From Sulfitobacter sp. BSw21498 (lineage in GTDB: Bacteria > Pseudomonadota > Alphaproteobacteria > Rhodobacterales > Rhodobacteraceae): a stretch of 64,000 nucleotides of DNA. The DNA lies in assembly GCF_006064855.1 (NCBI RefSeq), contig NZ_CP040753.1, positions 2,832,001 through 2,896,000 of the forward strand. Reading direction: 5' to 3'. Shown here one piece after another: positions 10,175-19,653 of the stretch. Below the pieces are notes generated by a model. It was not told the DNA's origin and made no database searches. It worked only from the letters and a program-made list of their open reading frames with translations. The translations under genes were made by a program, and so were the position numbers. Each line of letters begins with the position of its first letter. The stretch's first letter is position 1.

Positions 10175-10531
10175 ATGAGAAAACTGACGTTACTGACGTG
10201 CGCGGCATTTCTGGCGCTGATCGGCCCTGCTTGGGCGGAGTATCAGAAACTGGACAGCCAACGCGACTTTGTCTCGGTGGTGGAGGGTAAGACATTGACC
10301 CGCCCCTTGGTCGAATTGCGCGTTTCTGAAGGCGGCGGTATTTCGGGCACGGGTGCCGTTTGGGACGTGTCAGGAAAATGGGTCTGGAAGGGTGGATATT
10401 TCTGCCGCAGTCTAACCTGGGGCGATGATGACCTTGGCTATAATTGTCAGGAAGTCGCTGTAAATGGTGGAAAAATCCGTTTCACCTCGGACAAGGGTGC
10501 AGGTCAGTCGGCGGTATTCTCGCTGCGGTGA
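10175..10531 (+). CDS. Small secreted protein of unknown function
   Basis: 118 residues. A clear signal peptide (MRKLTLLTCAAFLALIGPAWA) is followed by an ~97-residue beta-rich domain with two cysteines (FCRSLTW, YNCQEV) that could form a disulfide in the periplasm. GGAGGG lies just upstream of the ATG, so this start is favoured over the TTG at 10163. The small domain (GTGAVWDVSGKWVWKGGYFC) is familiar from rhodobacterial hypothetical proteins, but I cannot assign a function. Confidence 0.75.
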   Translation: MRKLTLLTCAAFLALIGPAWAEYQKLDSQRDFVSVVEGKTLTRPLVELRVSEGGGISGTGAVWDVSGKWVWKGGYFCRSLTWGDDDLGYNCQEVAVNGGKIRFTSDKGAGQSAVFSLR

Positions 10532-10603
10532 TCCGTCGGTTTCTCGGCAGATTGCGCTGCGCTTGACCCTGTGCACTATCCAATTTTCTGATGCGCGACG
10601 ACT

Positions 10604-10882
10604 TTAGAAATCGACCGCGATCCCCTTCTTTTCCCAATCACCGTAGCGGACCGGTTCTGGCCCGTCGCGGCCACCAAGCTCCGTCGGAAGGTCCAGCGCC
10701 TGTGCTGCCTTCCGGCGTTCTGCGGCCTCCGCCAGCGCGCGTTGCGCGGCGGCGGGAAGCTCTTGGTTTACCATAGGCATCGGATCGGGCGTGGGTTGCG
10801 GCGGAATATCCGGCCCGGGCTCCGGCATGGGGGTCGGATCATGGGGTGGGCTTGGCATGGGTCGTTTGACGGCTTCGGTCAT
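10604..10882 (-). CDS. DUF1674 protein, SDHAF4-like succinate dehydrogenase assembly factor
   Basis: A 92-residue protein. The Pro-rich N-terminus is low complexity; the C-terminus GGRDGPEPVRYGDWEKKGIAVDF is the conserved DUF1674 signature shared with mitochondrial SDHAF4/Sdh8, which binds flavinylated SdhA during complex II assembly. Role in this bacterium is by homology. It stands alone on the minus strand and is divergent from the downstream rsmB-like gene. Confidence 0.85.
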   Translation of the reverse strand: MTEAVKRPMPSPPHDPTPMPEPGPDIPPQPTPDPMPMVNQELPAAAQRALAEAAERRKAAQALDLPTELGGRDGPEPVRYGDWEKKGIAVDF

Positions 10883-10972
10883 TCTCTCATCCTCTTGAGG
10901 CCACTGTCACCTTGATATACGCCGGAACCAAGCCCAGACAACCCGGGCACCCTAAAGAAGAAAGCGTATCGC

Positions 10973-12244
10973 ATGTCAGACACCGGCGTTCAGGCCCGCA
11001 GAAGTGCGGTGTACCTTTTGGATATGATCCTGGGGGAAGAACGTTTGATGTCAGAACTTCTTGCGGCGGGTGTGCTGGACAAGCTGCCCCCCGATGATCG
11101 TGCGCGGGCCCAGCGACTAGCCACTGATACCTTGCGTGGGATGGAACGGGCGGATCGCCTGCTTCAGAAACACCTCTCGAAATATCCGCCGCTGACCGTG
11201 CGCAATGCGTTGCGGGTCGGCACGATCGAGCTTTGTCAGGGCGGTGCGGCGCATGGCGTGGTGAATGCGATGGTTGAACTGGTCGCGACGCATAAAAAAC
11301 TGGGTCACCTCAAGGGGCTGACCAACGCAGTGCTGCGCAAGATTGCCGCCGAAGGGCCTGAAGCCTGGGCGGCCTTGCGCTCTCCGCGTTTGCCCAAGTG
11401 GCTGCGTGGCCCGCTTGCCGAGGCGTGGGGGCCCGAGGCAATAACCGGCATCGAAGCCGCGCATTTCGCAGGTGCACCGCTTGATTTGACCGCCAAACGC
11501 GACCCCGCCGCACTGGCAGAGGCCGTGGGCGGTGTCGTTCTGCCAACCGGCTCGGTGCGCGTTGTGGATGCAGGGCAGGTGACAACCATGCCCGGTTTCG
11601 CCGAAGGTGATTGGTGGGTTCAGGATGCGGCTGCCGCATTGCCGGTCAAAATTCTTGCGCCGCAAAAGGGCGAGGCCGTTTTGGATCTTTGCGCCGCGCC
11701 GGGTGGCAAGACCATGCAGCTTGCTGCTGCGGGTGCACAGGTCACGGCCGTTGACAGCTCGAAGCAACGGATGCAGCGGGTCAAGGAAAACCTCGCGCGG
11801 GTACACCTGCCGGCCAAATCGGTTGTCGTGGATGCGCGGCGTTTCGAGGGGATGTTCGATGCGATTTTGCTGGATGCGCCCTGCTCTGCGACGGGCACGA
11901 TCCGTCGGCACCCTGATCTGCCCCATGCCAAAGATGGTTCGGAATTCGGCGACCTGATCGAACTGCAATCGGAATTGATCGACCATGCCTGGTCGCTGCT
12001 AAACCCTGGCGGTCGCTTGGTTTTCTGTACTTGCTCGCTGCTGCCCGATGAGGGCGAGGTACAGGTCGACGAGGCGTTAGAGCGTCACGCTGACATGCGT
12101 GTGGACCCCGATGCCTTGGCCGTGCCCGGCGTAGATTCGGCTTGGACCACAGAAGAGGGCGGGCTGCGCTTGCGTCCAGATTACTGGCCTGATTTGGGTG
12201 GTATGGACGGGTTCTACATCGTCTGCCTGCGCAAGGACGCTTAA
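10973..12244 (+). CDS. rsmB: RsmB/NOP-family RNA (cytosine-5) methyltransferase
   Basis: 423 residues. An N-terminal NusB-like helical domain (about 5-130; RRSAVYLLDMIL, NALRVGTIELCQG) is followed by a Rossmann methyltransferase domain. The SAM motif is VLDLCAAPGGKTMQLA, and catalytic cysteines are in DAPCSATGTIRRHPD and FCTCSLLPDEGE, the two-cysteine arrangement of m5C RNA methyltransferases. Family members methylate C967 of 16S rRNA. The gene starts a plus-strand run leading to the heparinase-like gene and purH. Confidence 0.92.
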   Translation: MSDTGVQARRSAVYLLDMILGEERLMSELLAAGVLDKLPPDDRARAQRLATDTLRGMERADRLLQKHLSKYPPLTVRNALRVGTIELCQGGAAHGVVNAMVELVATHKKLGHLKGLTNAVLRKIAAEGPEAWAALRSPRLPKWLRGPLAEAWGPEAITGIEAAHFAGAPLDLTAKRDPAALAEAVGGVVLPTGSVRVVDAGQVTTMPGFAEGDWWVQDAAAALPVKILAPQKGEAVLDLCAAPGGKTMQLAAAGAQVTAVDSSKQRMQRVKENLARVHLPAKSVVVDARRFEGMFDAILLDAPCSATGTIRRHPDLPHAKDGSEFGDLIELQSELIDHAWSLLNPGGRLVFCTCSLLPDEGEVQVDEALERHADMRVDPDALAVPGVDSAWTTEEGGLRLRPDYWPDLGGMDGFYIVCLRKDA

Positions 12245-12367
12245 ACTTCCCCGAATGTGCGGGCGGATTTTCGTCGCCCGCGACAGGGCCTGTCAAAATG
12301 CGGTGACTCAGGTGGCAACAGCGGCTACCATCCGCGAAACGCCAGCAGAGCGTACAAGGGCAGCCGC

Positions 12368-14116
12368 ATGACAAGTAACAGCTTCAATGCGCGAAAAACG
12401 CGTTTTTTAAATCAGTGGCACGCCCGTGCCGCGACCAAGACGCGTACCAAAGCCACGGGATTCGTATCCTCGCCCGAACCCCGCACGATCGGGTCATTCG
12501 CACGCGGGCGGCAGCTAATCGCGGGCAACCTTTTGTTTTCAGGCAGCCTGATCGAAGCGCCGGACGCCTCGAGCCTGTGGGAAGTCGCCACGCCGGATCA
12601 GGATTTTGCCCGTGATCTGCACGGCTTTGCCTGGATGGATGATCTGGCTGCGGTCGGCGACGTGCGCGCCCGCGCCACCGCGCAACGTTGGCTTTGGGGG
12701 TGGATCGATCACTACGGCAAGGGGCGGGGCATCGGTTGGACGCCTGATTTGACCGGTCGCCGGCTGATCCGCTGGATCAACCATGCGCTGTTTGTCTTGC
12801 GTGGCACCTCTCAGGACCAAAGCGATGTTTTCTACCGTTCGCTGGTGGAACAGGCAGATTTTTTGTCGCGCCGTTGGCACGCTGCCGCACCCGGCCTGCC
12901 GCGGTTCGAGGCGCTGACAGGGCTGATTTACGCAGGGTTATCGCTCGAAGGGCAAGAGGCGCGTGCCGATCCTGCAATCAAGGCGCTGGCTCGCGAGTGC
13001 GAGGCGCAGATCGATGCGCAGGGCGGTTTGCCCACCCGTAACCCCGAAGAACTATTGCACGCTTTCACCCTTTTGACGTGGGCCGCCGCCGCGCTTAGCG
13101 ATGCAGGGCGCGGCACGCCGGCTGCGCATATGGAAGCGATCGAACGCATCGCCCCGACGTTGCGGACGCTGCGCCATGCAGACGGTGGCTTGGCGCGGTT
13201 CCATGGCGGCGGTCGCGGAGCCGAAGGATGGCTCGATCATGCCTTGGCAACGGCCAAAATCAAAACACGGCAGCCGGACGGGTTGTCGATGGGCTATGCG
13301 CGTTTGTCAGCAGGGCGCACCAGCGTGATTGTTGACGCCAGCCCGCCTCCGGGTGGGGCGGCGTCGTTCAATGCGCACGCCTCTACGCTTGCGTTTGAAC
13401 TGACCAGCGGGCGTCGGCCCTTGGTCGTAAACTGCGGACCGGGTGATTCATTTGGTGCTGATTGGCGCCGGGCGGGGCGCGCGACGCCGTCGCATTCGGG
13501 CTTGTCGCTGGGGGGGTATTCCAGCGCGCGTTTGGCAGAGCCGGACCGGTACACAAGCGCCGAGGCCCTTATTGAATGCCCGACTTATGTGCCCGTGGAA
13601 ATTGGGTCGGTCGGGGATGGTACCCAGTTTCAGGGCGGGCATAACGGATATGTCGCGGGCTTTGGTCTGACCCATGCGCGCAGTCTTGAACTGGCCCATG
13701 ACGGTCGCGGGCTCGCAGGCGAGGATATGCTGCTGGCCATAGAGGACGCGGAAAAGCGCGCCTTTGATCGCGAAATGGACGCGGTGAAACTGGGCGGTAT
13801 CCCGTTCGAGATTCGTTTTCACTTGCACCCCGATGTGGATGCCACTGTTGATCTGGGCGGGGCGGCGATATCTATGGCGCAGAAAAGCGGTGAAATCTGG
13901 GTCTTCCGCCACGACGGGACCCATAAACTGTCTTTGGAACCAAGCGTTTACCTAGAGCGCAACCGCCTTAAGCCCCGTGCGTCCGTGCAAATTCTGCTCA
14001 GCGGGCGGGTCGTTGACTATGCCAGTAGGGTCAGGTGGTCCTTGTCCAAAGCGCAGGAAACTGCGATTGGCGTGCGAGATTTATCCCTCGACGATCCATA
14101 TGATGACCAAGATTGA
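12368..14116 (+). CDS. Heparinase II/III-like protein
   Basis: 582 residues. The N-terminal half is all-helical (alpha/alpha toroid; [29 protein letters not shown]). The C-terminal half is the heparinase II/III beta-sandwich ([35 protein letters not shown]). The family cleaves acidic polysaccharides by beta-elimination, but this clade has no proven substrate and I see no signal peptide, so it may act in the cytoplasm. The ATG at 12368 follows AAGGGC; the longer frame to 12257 is not supported. It sits between the methyltransferase and purH, with purH starting 18 bases after its stop. Confidence 0.88.
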   Translation: MTSNSFNARKTRFLNQWHARAATKTRTKATGFVSSPEPRTIGSFARGRQLIAGNLLFSGSLIEAPDASSLWEVATPDQDFARDLHGFAWMDDLAAVGDVRARATAQRWLWGWIDHYGKGRGIGWTPDLTGRRLIRWINHALFVLRGTSQDQSDVFYRSLVEQADFLSRRWHAAAPGLPRFEALTGLIYAGLSLEGQEARADPAIKALARECEAQIDAQGGLPTRNPEELLHAFTLLTWAAAALSDAGRGTPAAHMEAIERIAPTLRTLRHADGGLARFHGGGRGAEGWLDHALATAKIKTRQPDGLSMGYARLSAGRTSVIVDASPPPGGAASFNAHASTLAFELTSGRRPLVVNCGPGDSFGADWRRAGRATPSHSGLSLGGYSSARLAEPDRYTSAEALIECPTYVPVEIGSVGDGTQFQGGHNGYVAGFGLTHARSLELAHDGRGLAGEDMLLAIEDAEKRAFDREMDAVKLGGIPFEIRFHLHPDVDATVDLGGAAISMAQKSGEIWVFRHDGTHKLSLEPSVYLERNRLKPRASVQILLSGRVVDYASRVRWSLSKAQETAIGVRDLSLDDPYDDQD

Positions 14117-14133
14117 CCAAAGGAACCTCCCTG

Positions 14134-15720
14134 ATGCCTGATCTCTACCCCGTCTCCCGCGCGCTTCTTTCCGTATCTGACAAGACCGGTCTGGTCGAAC
14201 TGGGGCAGGCGCTCGCGGCGCATGGGGTCGAATTGCTGAGCACCGGCGGCACCGCCAAGGCGCTGCGCGACGCAGGTCTGACGGTCAAGGACGTATCCGA
14301 GGTTACCGGATTTCCCGAGATGATGGACGGACGAGTCAAAACACTTCACCCCGTTGTGCACGGCGGCTTGCTGGCGCTGCGGGACAATGACGAACATGTC
14401 GCAGCGATGGACAAACATGACATTGGCGCGATCGATCTGGTGGTCGTGAACCTTTATCCATTTGAAGAGACCGTCGCCAAGGGTGCCGGATATGACGAGG
14501 TGATCGAGAATATCGATATTGGTGGCCCCGCGATGATCCGCTCTGCCGCCAAGAACCATGGTTTTGTGAATGTGATCGTCGACGTTGAAGATTACGCGAC
14601 AGTGATGACAGAGCTTACCGAGAATAACGGCCAGACCACCTATGCACTGCGTCAGCGTTTGGCGCAGACGGCCTATGCCCGCACCGCGGCGTATGATACC
14701 GCTGTCAGCACATGGATGGCTGCGCAGGTCGGGGGCACACCGCGTCGGCGCACTGTCGGCGGCACGCTGGCACAGACCCTTCGCTATGGTGAAAACCCCC
14801 ACCAGCAAGCGGCGTTCTACACCGATGGGTCGGCCCGTCCCGGTGTTGCAACAGCCACCCAGCATCAGGGTAAAGAGCTGTCGTATAACAACATTAACGA
14901 CACCGATGCGGCGTTCGAACTGGTCAGCGAATTTGATCCGGCCAACGGGCCTGCCTGTGCGATCATCAAGCACGCCAACCCCTGCGGCGTGGCGCAAGGC
15001 ACATCAATGGTCGATGCCTATACCCGCGCGTTCGACTGCGACCGCACCAGCGCTTTTGGCGGAATTATCGCCTTGAACCAGACGCTTGACGCAGAAACCG
15101 CCGACGCAATCAGCGCGATTTTTACCGAGGTCGTGATCGCCCCGAACGCCACACCCGAAGCGATGGAGATTTTCGGCAAGAAAAAGAACCTGCGCTTGCT
15201 GACCACCAACGGTCTGGCCAATCCGGCACAGGCGGCGCTGTCGTTCCGTCAGGTATCGGGTGGCTATCTGGTGCAGGACAAAGACGTTGGTCGCATCACT
15301 ATGGATGATCTGAAGGTCGTGACAAAGCGTCAGCCATCCGAAAAGGAGCTGTCGGACTTGATGTTCGCTTGGACCGTCGCGAAGCACGTGAAATCCAACG
15401 CAATCATTTACGTTAAGGATGGCGCGACCGTGGGCGTCGGTGCCGGCCAGATGAGCCGCGTCGACAGCACACGTATCGCCGCACGCAAGGCACAGGACAT
15501 GGCCGAAGCCATGGGCTTGCCTGCACCGTTGACCCAAGGCTCTGTTGTGGCGTCCGACGCGTTTTTCCCCTTTGCTGACGGGCTGATCACCGCCGCCGAA
15601 GCAGGGGCGACAGCCCTCATTCAACCAGGTGGGTCCATGCGAGACGACGAAGTGATCGCAGCAGCGGACGAGGCCGGCCTTGCCATGGTCTTTACCGGCA
15701 TGCGCCACTTCCGCCACTAA
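14134..15720 (+). CDS. purH: Bifunctional AICAR formyltransferase/IMP cyclohydrolase
   Basis: 528 residues, the normal length. It catalyses the last two steps of de novo IMP synthesis. The N-terminal IMP cyclohydrolase domain (1-200) shows [32 protein letters not shown] and [12 protein letters not shown]. The C-terminal transformylase has [25 protein letters not shown] and the tail [14 protein letters not shown]. The ATG at 14134 is preceded by AAAGGAA. lspA follows after 18 bases, suggesting one transcript. Confidence 0.98.
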   Translation: MPDLYPVSRALLSVSDKTGLVELGQALAAHGVELLSTGGTAKALRDAGLTVKDVSEVTGFPEMMDGRVKTLHPVVHGGLLALRDNDEHVAAMDKHDIGAIDLVVVNLYPFEETVAKGAGYDEVIENIDIGGPAMIRSAAKNHGFVNVIVDVEDYATVMTELTENNGQTTYALRQRLAQTAYARTAAYDTAVSTWMAAQVGGTPRRRTVGGTLAQTLRYGENPHQQAAFYTDGSARPGVATATQHQGKELSYNNINDTDAAFELVSEFDPANGPACAIIKHANPCGVAQGTSMVDAYTRAFDCDRTSAFGGIIALNQTLDAETADAISAIFTEVVIAPNATPEAMEIFGKKKNLRLLTTNGLANPAQAALSFRQVSGGYLVQDKDVGRITMDDLKVVTKRQPSEKELSDLMFAWTVAKHVKSNAIIYVKDGATVGVGAGQMSRVDSTRIAARKAQDMAEAMGLPAPLTQGSVVASDAFFPFADGLITAAEAGATALIQPGGSMRDDEVIAAADEAGLAMVFTGMRHFRH

Positions 15721-15738
15721 CCACGGAAAGCGGTCGGT

Positions 15739-16248
15739 ATGCGTATTATTTTCTGGGCCGGTTTCGCGGCGTTTTTGGCGGATCAACTGAGCAAGTACAT
15801 TGTTGTGCACGCGATGGAGCTGAGCCGCATCCGGTCTATCGACGTATTGCCGCCGCTGATCAATTTTCGCTACGGCGAGAACCGCGGGATCAACTTTGGC
15901 CTTTTCGGTGACGGGTCCGACGCAAGTCGTTGGATCCTCATCGGGCTGGCCTGTGCCATCTGCGTGGGTGTGGTCGTCTGGGCCAACCGCCAAACCATGA
16001 GCCTTTGGGCCAATATCAGCGCAGGCATGCTGATCGGTGGCGCACTGGCGAATGTCGTTGACCGATTGATCTATGGCTATGTACTTGATTTCTTGAACAT
16101 GTCTTGCTGTGGGATCAATAATCCTTTCGTCTTTAACATCGCGGATATCTTCATTTTCGCGGGCGCGTTGGGGCTGATTTATTTCACGGGCGACCCCAAG
16201 AAACCGGCAAAAGCCACACCGAAAAAGGCCCCAAAAAAAGGCCAGTGA
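15739..16248 (+). CDS. lspA: Lipoprotein signal peptidase (SPase II)
   Basis: 169 residues with four hydrophobic segments. The catalytic aspartates are D108 in GALANVVDRL and D136 in FNIADIFIF, matching the conserved aspartyl-protease pair of LspA. DQLSKYIV near residue 15 is also typical. It cleaves prolipoproteins in the inner membrane after lipid modification. The lysine- and proline-rich tail is a cytoplasmic extension. The next gene is itself a lipoprotein. Confidence 0.96.
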   Translation: MRIIFWAGFAAFLADQLSKYIVVHAMELSRIRSIDVLPPLINFRYGENRGINFGLFGDGSDASRWILIGLACAICVGVVVWANRQTMSLWANISAGMLIGGALANVVDRLIYGYVLDFLNMSCCGINNPFVFNIADIFIFAGALGLIYFTGDPKKPAKATPKKAPKKGQ

Positions 16249-16310
16249 CAATTACCGCGTGACTGCGATATTGGTACAAAGACCTTAACAAGTCCTTAAG
16301 GAGATCCGTC

Positions 16311-16814
16311 ATGCGCTTTGTCGCCGCTCTTGTCTTGCTACCGCTTGCCCTTGGGGCCTGCGGCAACACTGGCCTGCGGGACATTCGCAGCTCTGCGAAA
16401 GGGCCTGACGAATTCATGATCCAGCCCGCCAAGTCGCTTCAGCAGCCTGACAGCTATGCCACGCTGCCCGTGCCGACGCCGGGGCAGGCGAACCTGACCG
16501 ATCGTAATGCGATTGCCGAAGGGGTCTTGGCCTTTGGCGGCACCCCGCAAAGCAATGCTGAAGGCATTCCGGCGTCCGACGCGGCGCTGGTGCAACAGGC
16601 CAGCCGCATGGGTGTAACCAATAATATCCGTCAGGAACTGGCCGAAACCGACGCCGCCTTCCGCAAACGCAAGGCACGGTTCACGCAAATCAAGATCGTA
16701 CCGACGGATCGCTACGATCAAGCCTATAAACGTCAGATTCTAGACGCCCCCCGCGAGGCCGCGCGTTGGCGTCGTGCCGGTGCGCGCACACCCTCTGCGC
16801 CTCCGGCAGAGTGA
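16311..16814 (+). CDS. DUF3035 (BamF-like) lipoprotein
   Basis: 167 residues. A lipoprotein signal with lipobox LGAC (Cys17) precedes a DUF3035 domain: GPDEFMIQPAKSLQQPDSYATLPVPTPG is the family hallmark. In alphaproteobacteria DUF3035 proteins are annotated as the BamF subunit of the outer-membrane beta-barrel assembly machinery. That role is by family; nothing local proves it. The gene lies directly after lspA, whose product would process it, and is preceded by AAGGAG. Confidence 0.86.
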   Translation: MRFVAALVLLPLALGACGNTGLRDIRSSAKGPDEFMIQPAKSLQQPDSYATLPVPTPGQANLTDRNAIAEGVLAFGGTPQSNAEGIPASDAALVQQASRMGVTNNIRQELAETDAAFRKRKARFTQIKIVPTDRYDQAYKRQILDAPREAARWRRAGARTPSAPPAE

Positions 16815-16906
16815 CGCTGGCTGAATTACAATTCTGTTAGGTCCCTTGATCGCCCCGCGAGGTGGCGTAAGTAAGAGGTCTTAGGACCCTGCTCAAAGGA
16901 CCGACC

Positions 16907-18250
16907 ATGATCAGATTACCGGCCCTCGGGGCTTTATTCGCGCTTGCCTTGCCCACCACAGCGGCGCTGGCGCGAGACAACGAAGACGTCACACATTTCA
17001 CGCTGAACAACGGGATGGAGGTCGTGGTCGTCGAAGACCACCGTGGCCCGTCCGTGCAGCAGATGGTGTGGTACCGCGCCGGTTCCGCGGATGAACCCAA
17101 AGGGTCTTCCGGCGTGGCGCACTTCCTCGAACACCTGTTGTTCAAGGCCACCGACAAGATGGAAGCCGGTGAATTTTCCGGCACGGTTGCCAAGAACGGC
17201 GGGCGCGACAATGCCTTTACCAGCTATGATTATACCGCCTATTTCCAACGGGTTGCCGCGGATCGGCTCGAATTGATGATGCAAATGGAATCGGACCGGA
17301 TGAGAAACATCCGTCTGACGCCGGAAAACATCGCGACTGAACGCGACGTGATCATCGAAGAACGCAACCAGCGCACCGAGAATGACCCGAGCGCGCTATT
17401 CCGCGAACAGTTGAACGCGGCGCAGTACCTTAACCACCGCTACGGCACGCCGGTCATCGGCTGGATGCATGAAATGCGCGAGCTGGACCTGCAGGATGCG
17501 TTGGATTTCTATAAGCTCTACTATTCGCCCAACAATGCTATTCTCGTCGTCTCTGGCGATGTGGAACCTGACAATGTGCGACAGTTGGCTGAGCAATATT
17601 ACGGTAAAATCCCCGCCAATCCCGAGCTGCCTGAACGTTTGCGCACCCAAGAACCGCCCCAAACCGCTGAACGCCGTCTGACTTTCCGCGATGACCGCGT
17701 CGCGCAGGAATACGTGAGCCGATCGTATCTTGCCCAGGAACGTGACCCCGGTGATCAACAAACCGCAGCGGCGCTCACGATATTGGCGGAGCTTTTGGGC
17801 GGCGGCACGACATCCTATTTCTCCGAAAAGCTGCAGTTCGATACGTCAATTGCAACCTATTCTGCTGCATTCTACAGTGGCCAATCGCTGGATGATACGA
17901 CCTTTAACATTGTCGTAGTCCCGCAGCCCGGCGTCTCCCTACAGGACGCCGAAGATGCAATGGACGCGGCCGTTGCCGGTTTCATGAAAGACGGTGTGGA
18001 TGCCGAACAGCTTGAACGCATCAAGCAACAGGTCCGCGCCGAACAAATCTATGCGCGCGACAATGCCGATAGCGTCGCCAATCGCTATGGCAGCGCATTG
18101 GCGATCGGGCTGAGCGTGCAAGACGTGCAAGACTGGCCAGATGTGCTCGAGGCTGTGACAGCCGATGACATCATGCAGGCCGCCAAGGATGTGTTTAACC
18201 GCGAGGCTTCTGTCACAGGGTGGCTGATGCGCGAAGAGGTGACAGAATGA
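16907..18250 (+). CDS. M16-family zinc metalloprotease (active subunit)
   Basis: 447 residues with a signal peptide ending near ALARD. The inverted zinc motif HFLEH (H72, E75, H76) of M16 (pitrilysin-type) peptidases is intact, with the distal glutamate in ERDVIIEERNQR. It is probably periplasmic and degrades peptides. It overlaps the next gene by ATGA and pairs with it: the upstream gene keeps the catalytic site and the downstream one has lost it, the usual heterodimer arrangement. Confidence 0.94.
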   Translation: MIRLPALGALFALALPTTAALARDNEDVTHFTLNNGMEVVVVEDHRGPSVQQMVWYRAGSADEPKGSSGVAHFLEHLLFKATDKMEAGEFSGTVAKNGGRDNAFTSYDYTAYFQRVAADRLELMMQMESDRMRNIRLTPENIATERDVIIEERNQRTENDPSALFREQLNAAQYLNHRYGTPVIGWMHEMRELDLQDALDFYKLYYSPNNAILVVSGDVEPDNVRQLAEQYYGKIPANPELPERLRTQEPPQTAERRLTFRDDRVAQEYVSRSYLAQERDPGDQQTAAALTILAELLGGGTTSYFSEKLQFDTSIATYSAAFYSGQSLDDTTFNIVVVPQPGVSLQDAEDAMDAAVAGFMKDGVDAEQLERIKQQVRAEQIYARDNADSVANRYGSALAIGLSVQDVQDWPDVLEAVTADDIMQAAKDVFNREASVTGWLMREEVTE

Positions 18251-19572
18251 GACTGTTTTACGCTGTAGTTCTGACGGTTTTAGCCGCTCTGCCCGCCCGC
18301 GCCGAGGTGGATATCCAAGAGGTCACATCCCCCGGTGGCATCACCGCTTGGCTGGTAGAGGAACATTCGATCCCCTTCGTGGCGCTTGACCTGCGGTTTC
18401 GCGGGGGCGCGTCGCTGGATGCGCCCGAAAAACGCGGTGCTACCAACCTGATGACCGGCTTACTCGAAGAAGGGGCCGGTGACATGGATGCCCGCGATTT
18501 TGCGCGCGCCGCCGAAGGTCTCGCCAGCAGTTTCCGGTTCAGTGTGGATGATGACGCACTGGCAATTTCAACGCGCTTTCTGACCGAAAATCAGGACGCC
18601 TCTATCGCGCTGCTGAAACAGGCGGTGCAGTCCCCTCGTTTTGATCCCGACGCGATTGAACGTGTGCGCGGTCAGGTTCTGTCTGGCATCCGTTCCAGTG
18701 CCAAGGACCCCAACGATATCGCGCGCAAGACGATGGATGAACTGCTCTATGGCGATCACCCCTACGGCTCGCCTCTCAGCGGGACGAAGGACACCGTGAC
18801 CGCCCTGACCCGTGACGACCTGATCGCGGCGCATAAGGCGGTTCTGGCCCGCGACCGCATCTTCATTGGCGCGGTCGGGGATATTACGCCCGAAGCGCTT
18901 GGCCTGATGCTGGACGACCTGCTGGGAGATCTACCTAAGACCGGCGCGCCGCTGCCCCCTCGTGCCGAGGTGACCATCCCCTCGGGCACGACGGTCGTGG
19001 ATTTCCCGACGCCGCAATCGGTCGCGCTCTTTGCGCAGAACGGTATCTCGCAGAAAGACGATGATTTCTTTGCTGCAACGGTACTGAACCAGGTTTTGGG
19101 CGGCGGGTCTTTTGAAAGCCGTCTCATGACCGAAGTCCGCGAGAAGCGCGGGCTGACCTATGGCGTGTATTCCTCCTTGGTTCCTATGGATCTGGCAGAG
19201 ACGATCCAAGGCTCCGTCAGCTCGGCCAACGATCGGATCGGGCAGGCGATGGACGTGATCAAGGAGGAATGGACCAAGGCCGCAGCCGACGGTGTGACCC
19301 AGCAAGAGCTGGATGATGCCAAGACCTATATCACAGGTTCCTACCCGCTGCGCTTTGATGGCAACCAGACCATCGCCAGTATCCTTGTGGGGATGCAAAT
19401 GATCGACCTGCCCATCGACTATATCGCCACCCGCAATGACAAGGTCGAAGCCGTGACGCTGGATGATGTGAAACGCGTTGCAGACGAGTTGCTTGATCCC
19501 GAAGGACTGGCCTTTGTCGTCGTCGGGCAACCCAAAGGGGTCGACGGCACCGCACCAGGTCAGAACGACTGA
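18247..19572 (+). CDS. M16-family peptidase-like protein (non-catalytic partner)
   Basis: 441 residues with a signal peptide (MRLFYAVVLTVLAALPARA). M16 fold, but where HxxEH should be it reads TNLMTGLLEEGAGD, so the zinc site is missing. The substrate-binding Arg-Tyr signature is present (REKRGLTYGVYSS). It should form the second half of a peptidase heterodimer with the upstream product. The ATG at 18247 overlaps the previous stop by 4 bases; the longer frame from 18220 would overlap more and lacks the signal peptide at its start. Confidence 0.92.
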   Translation: MRLFYAVVLTVLAALPARAEVDIQEVTSPGGITAWLVEEHSIPFVALDLRFRGGASLDAPEKRGATNLMTGLLEEGAGDMDARDFARAAEGLASSFRFSVDDDALAISTRFLTENQDASIALLKQAVQSPRFDPDAIERVRGQVLSGIRSSAKDPNDIARKTMDELLYGDHPYGSPLSGTKDTVTALTRDDLIAAHKAVLARDRIFIGAVGDITPEALGLMLDDLLGDLPKTGAPLPPRAEVTIPSGTTVVDFPTPQSVALFAQNGISQKDDDFFAATVLNQVLGGGSFESRLMTEVREKRGLTYGVYSSLVPMDLAETIQGSVSSANDRIGQAMDVIKEEWTKAAADGVTQQELDDAKTYITGSYPLRFDGNQTIASILVGMQMIDLPIDYIATRNDKVEAVTLDDVKRVADELLDPEGLAFVVVGQPKGVDGTAPGQND

Positions 19573-19600
19573 CGGCTCCTTTAGCAAACCACACATACAA

Positions 19601-19630
19601 AAAAACGGGCGCTCCACAGCGCCCGTTTTT
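19601..19630. terminator. Bidirectional intrinsic terminator
   Basis: AAAAACGGGCGCT pairs with AGCGCCCGTTTTT over 13 bases around a CCAC loop. It serves the M16 pair (plus) and the aldehyde dehydrogenase gene (minus), which converge here. Confidence 0.93.
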
Positions 19631-19653
19631 CGTTTCAGCAGGACAAGAATACG

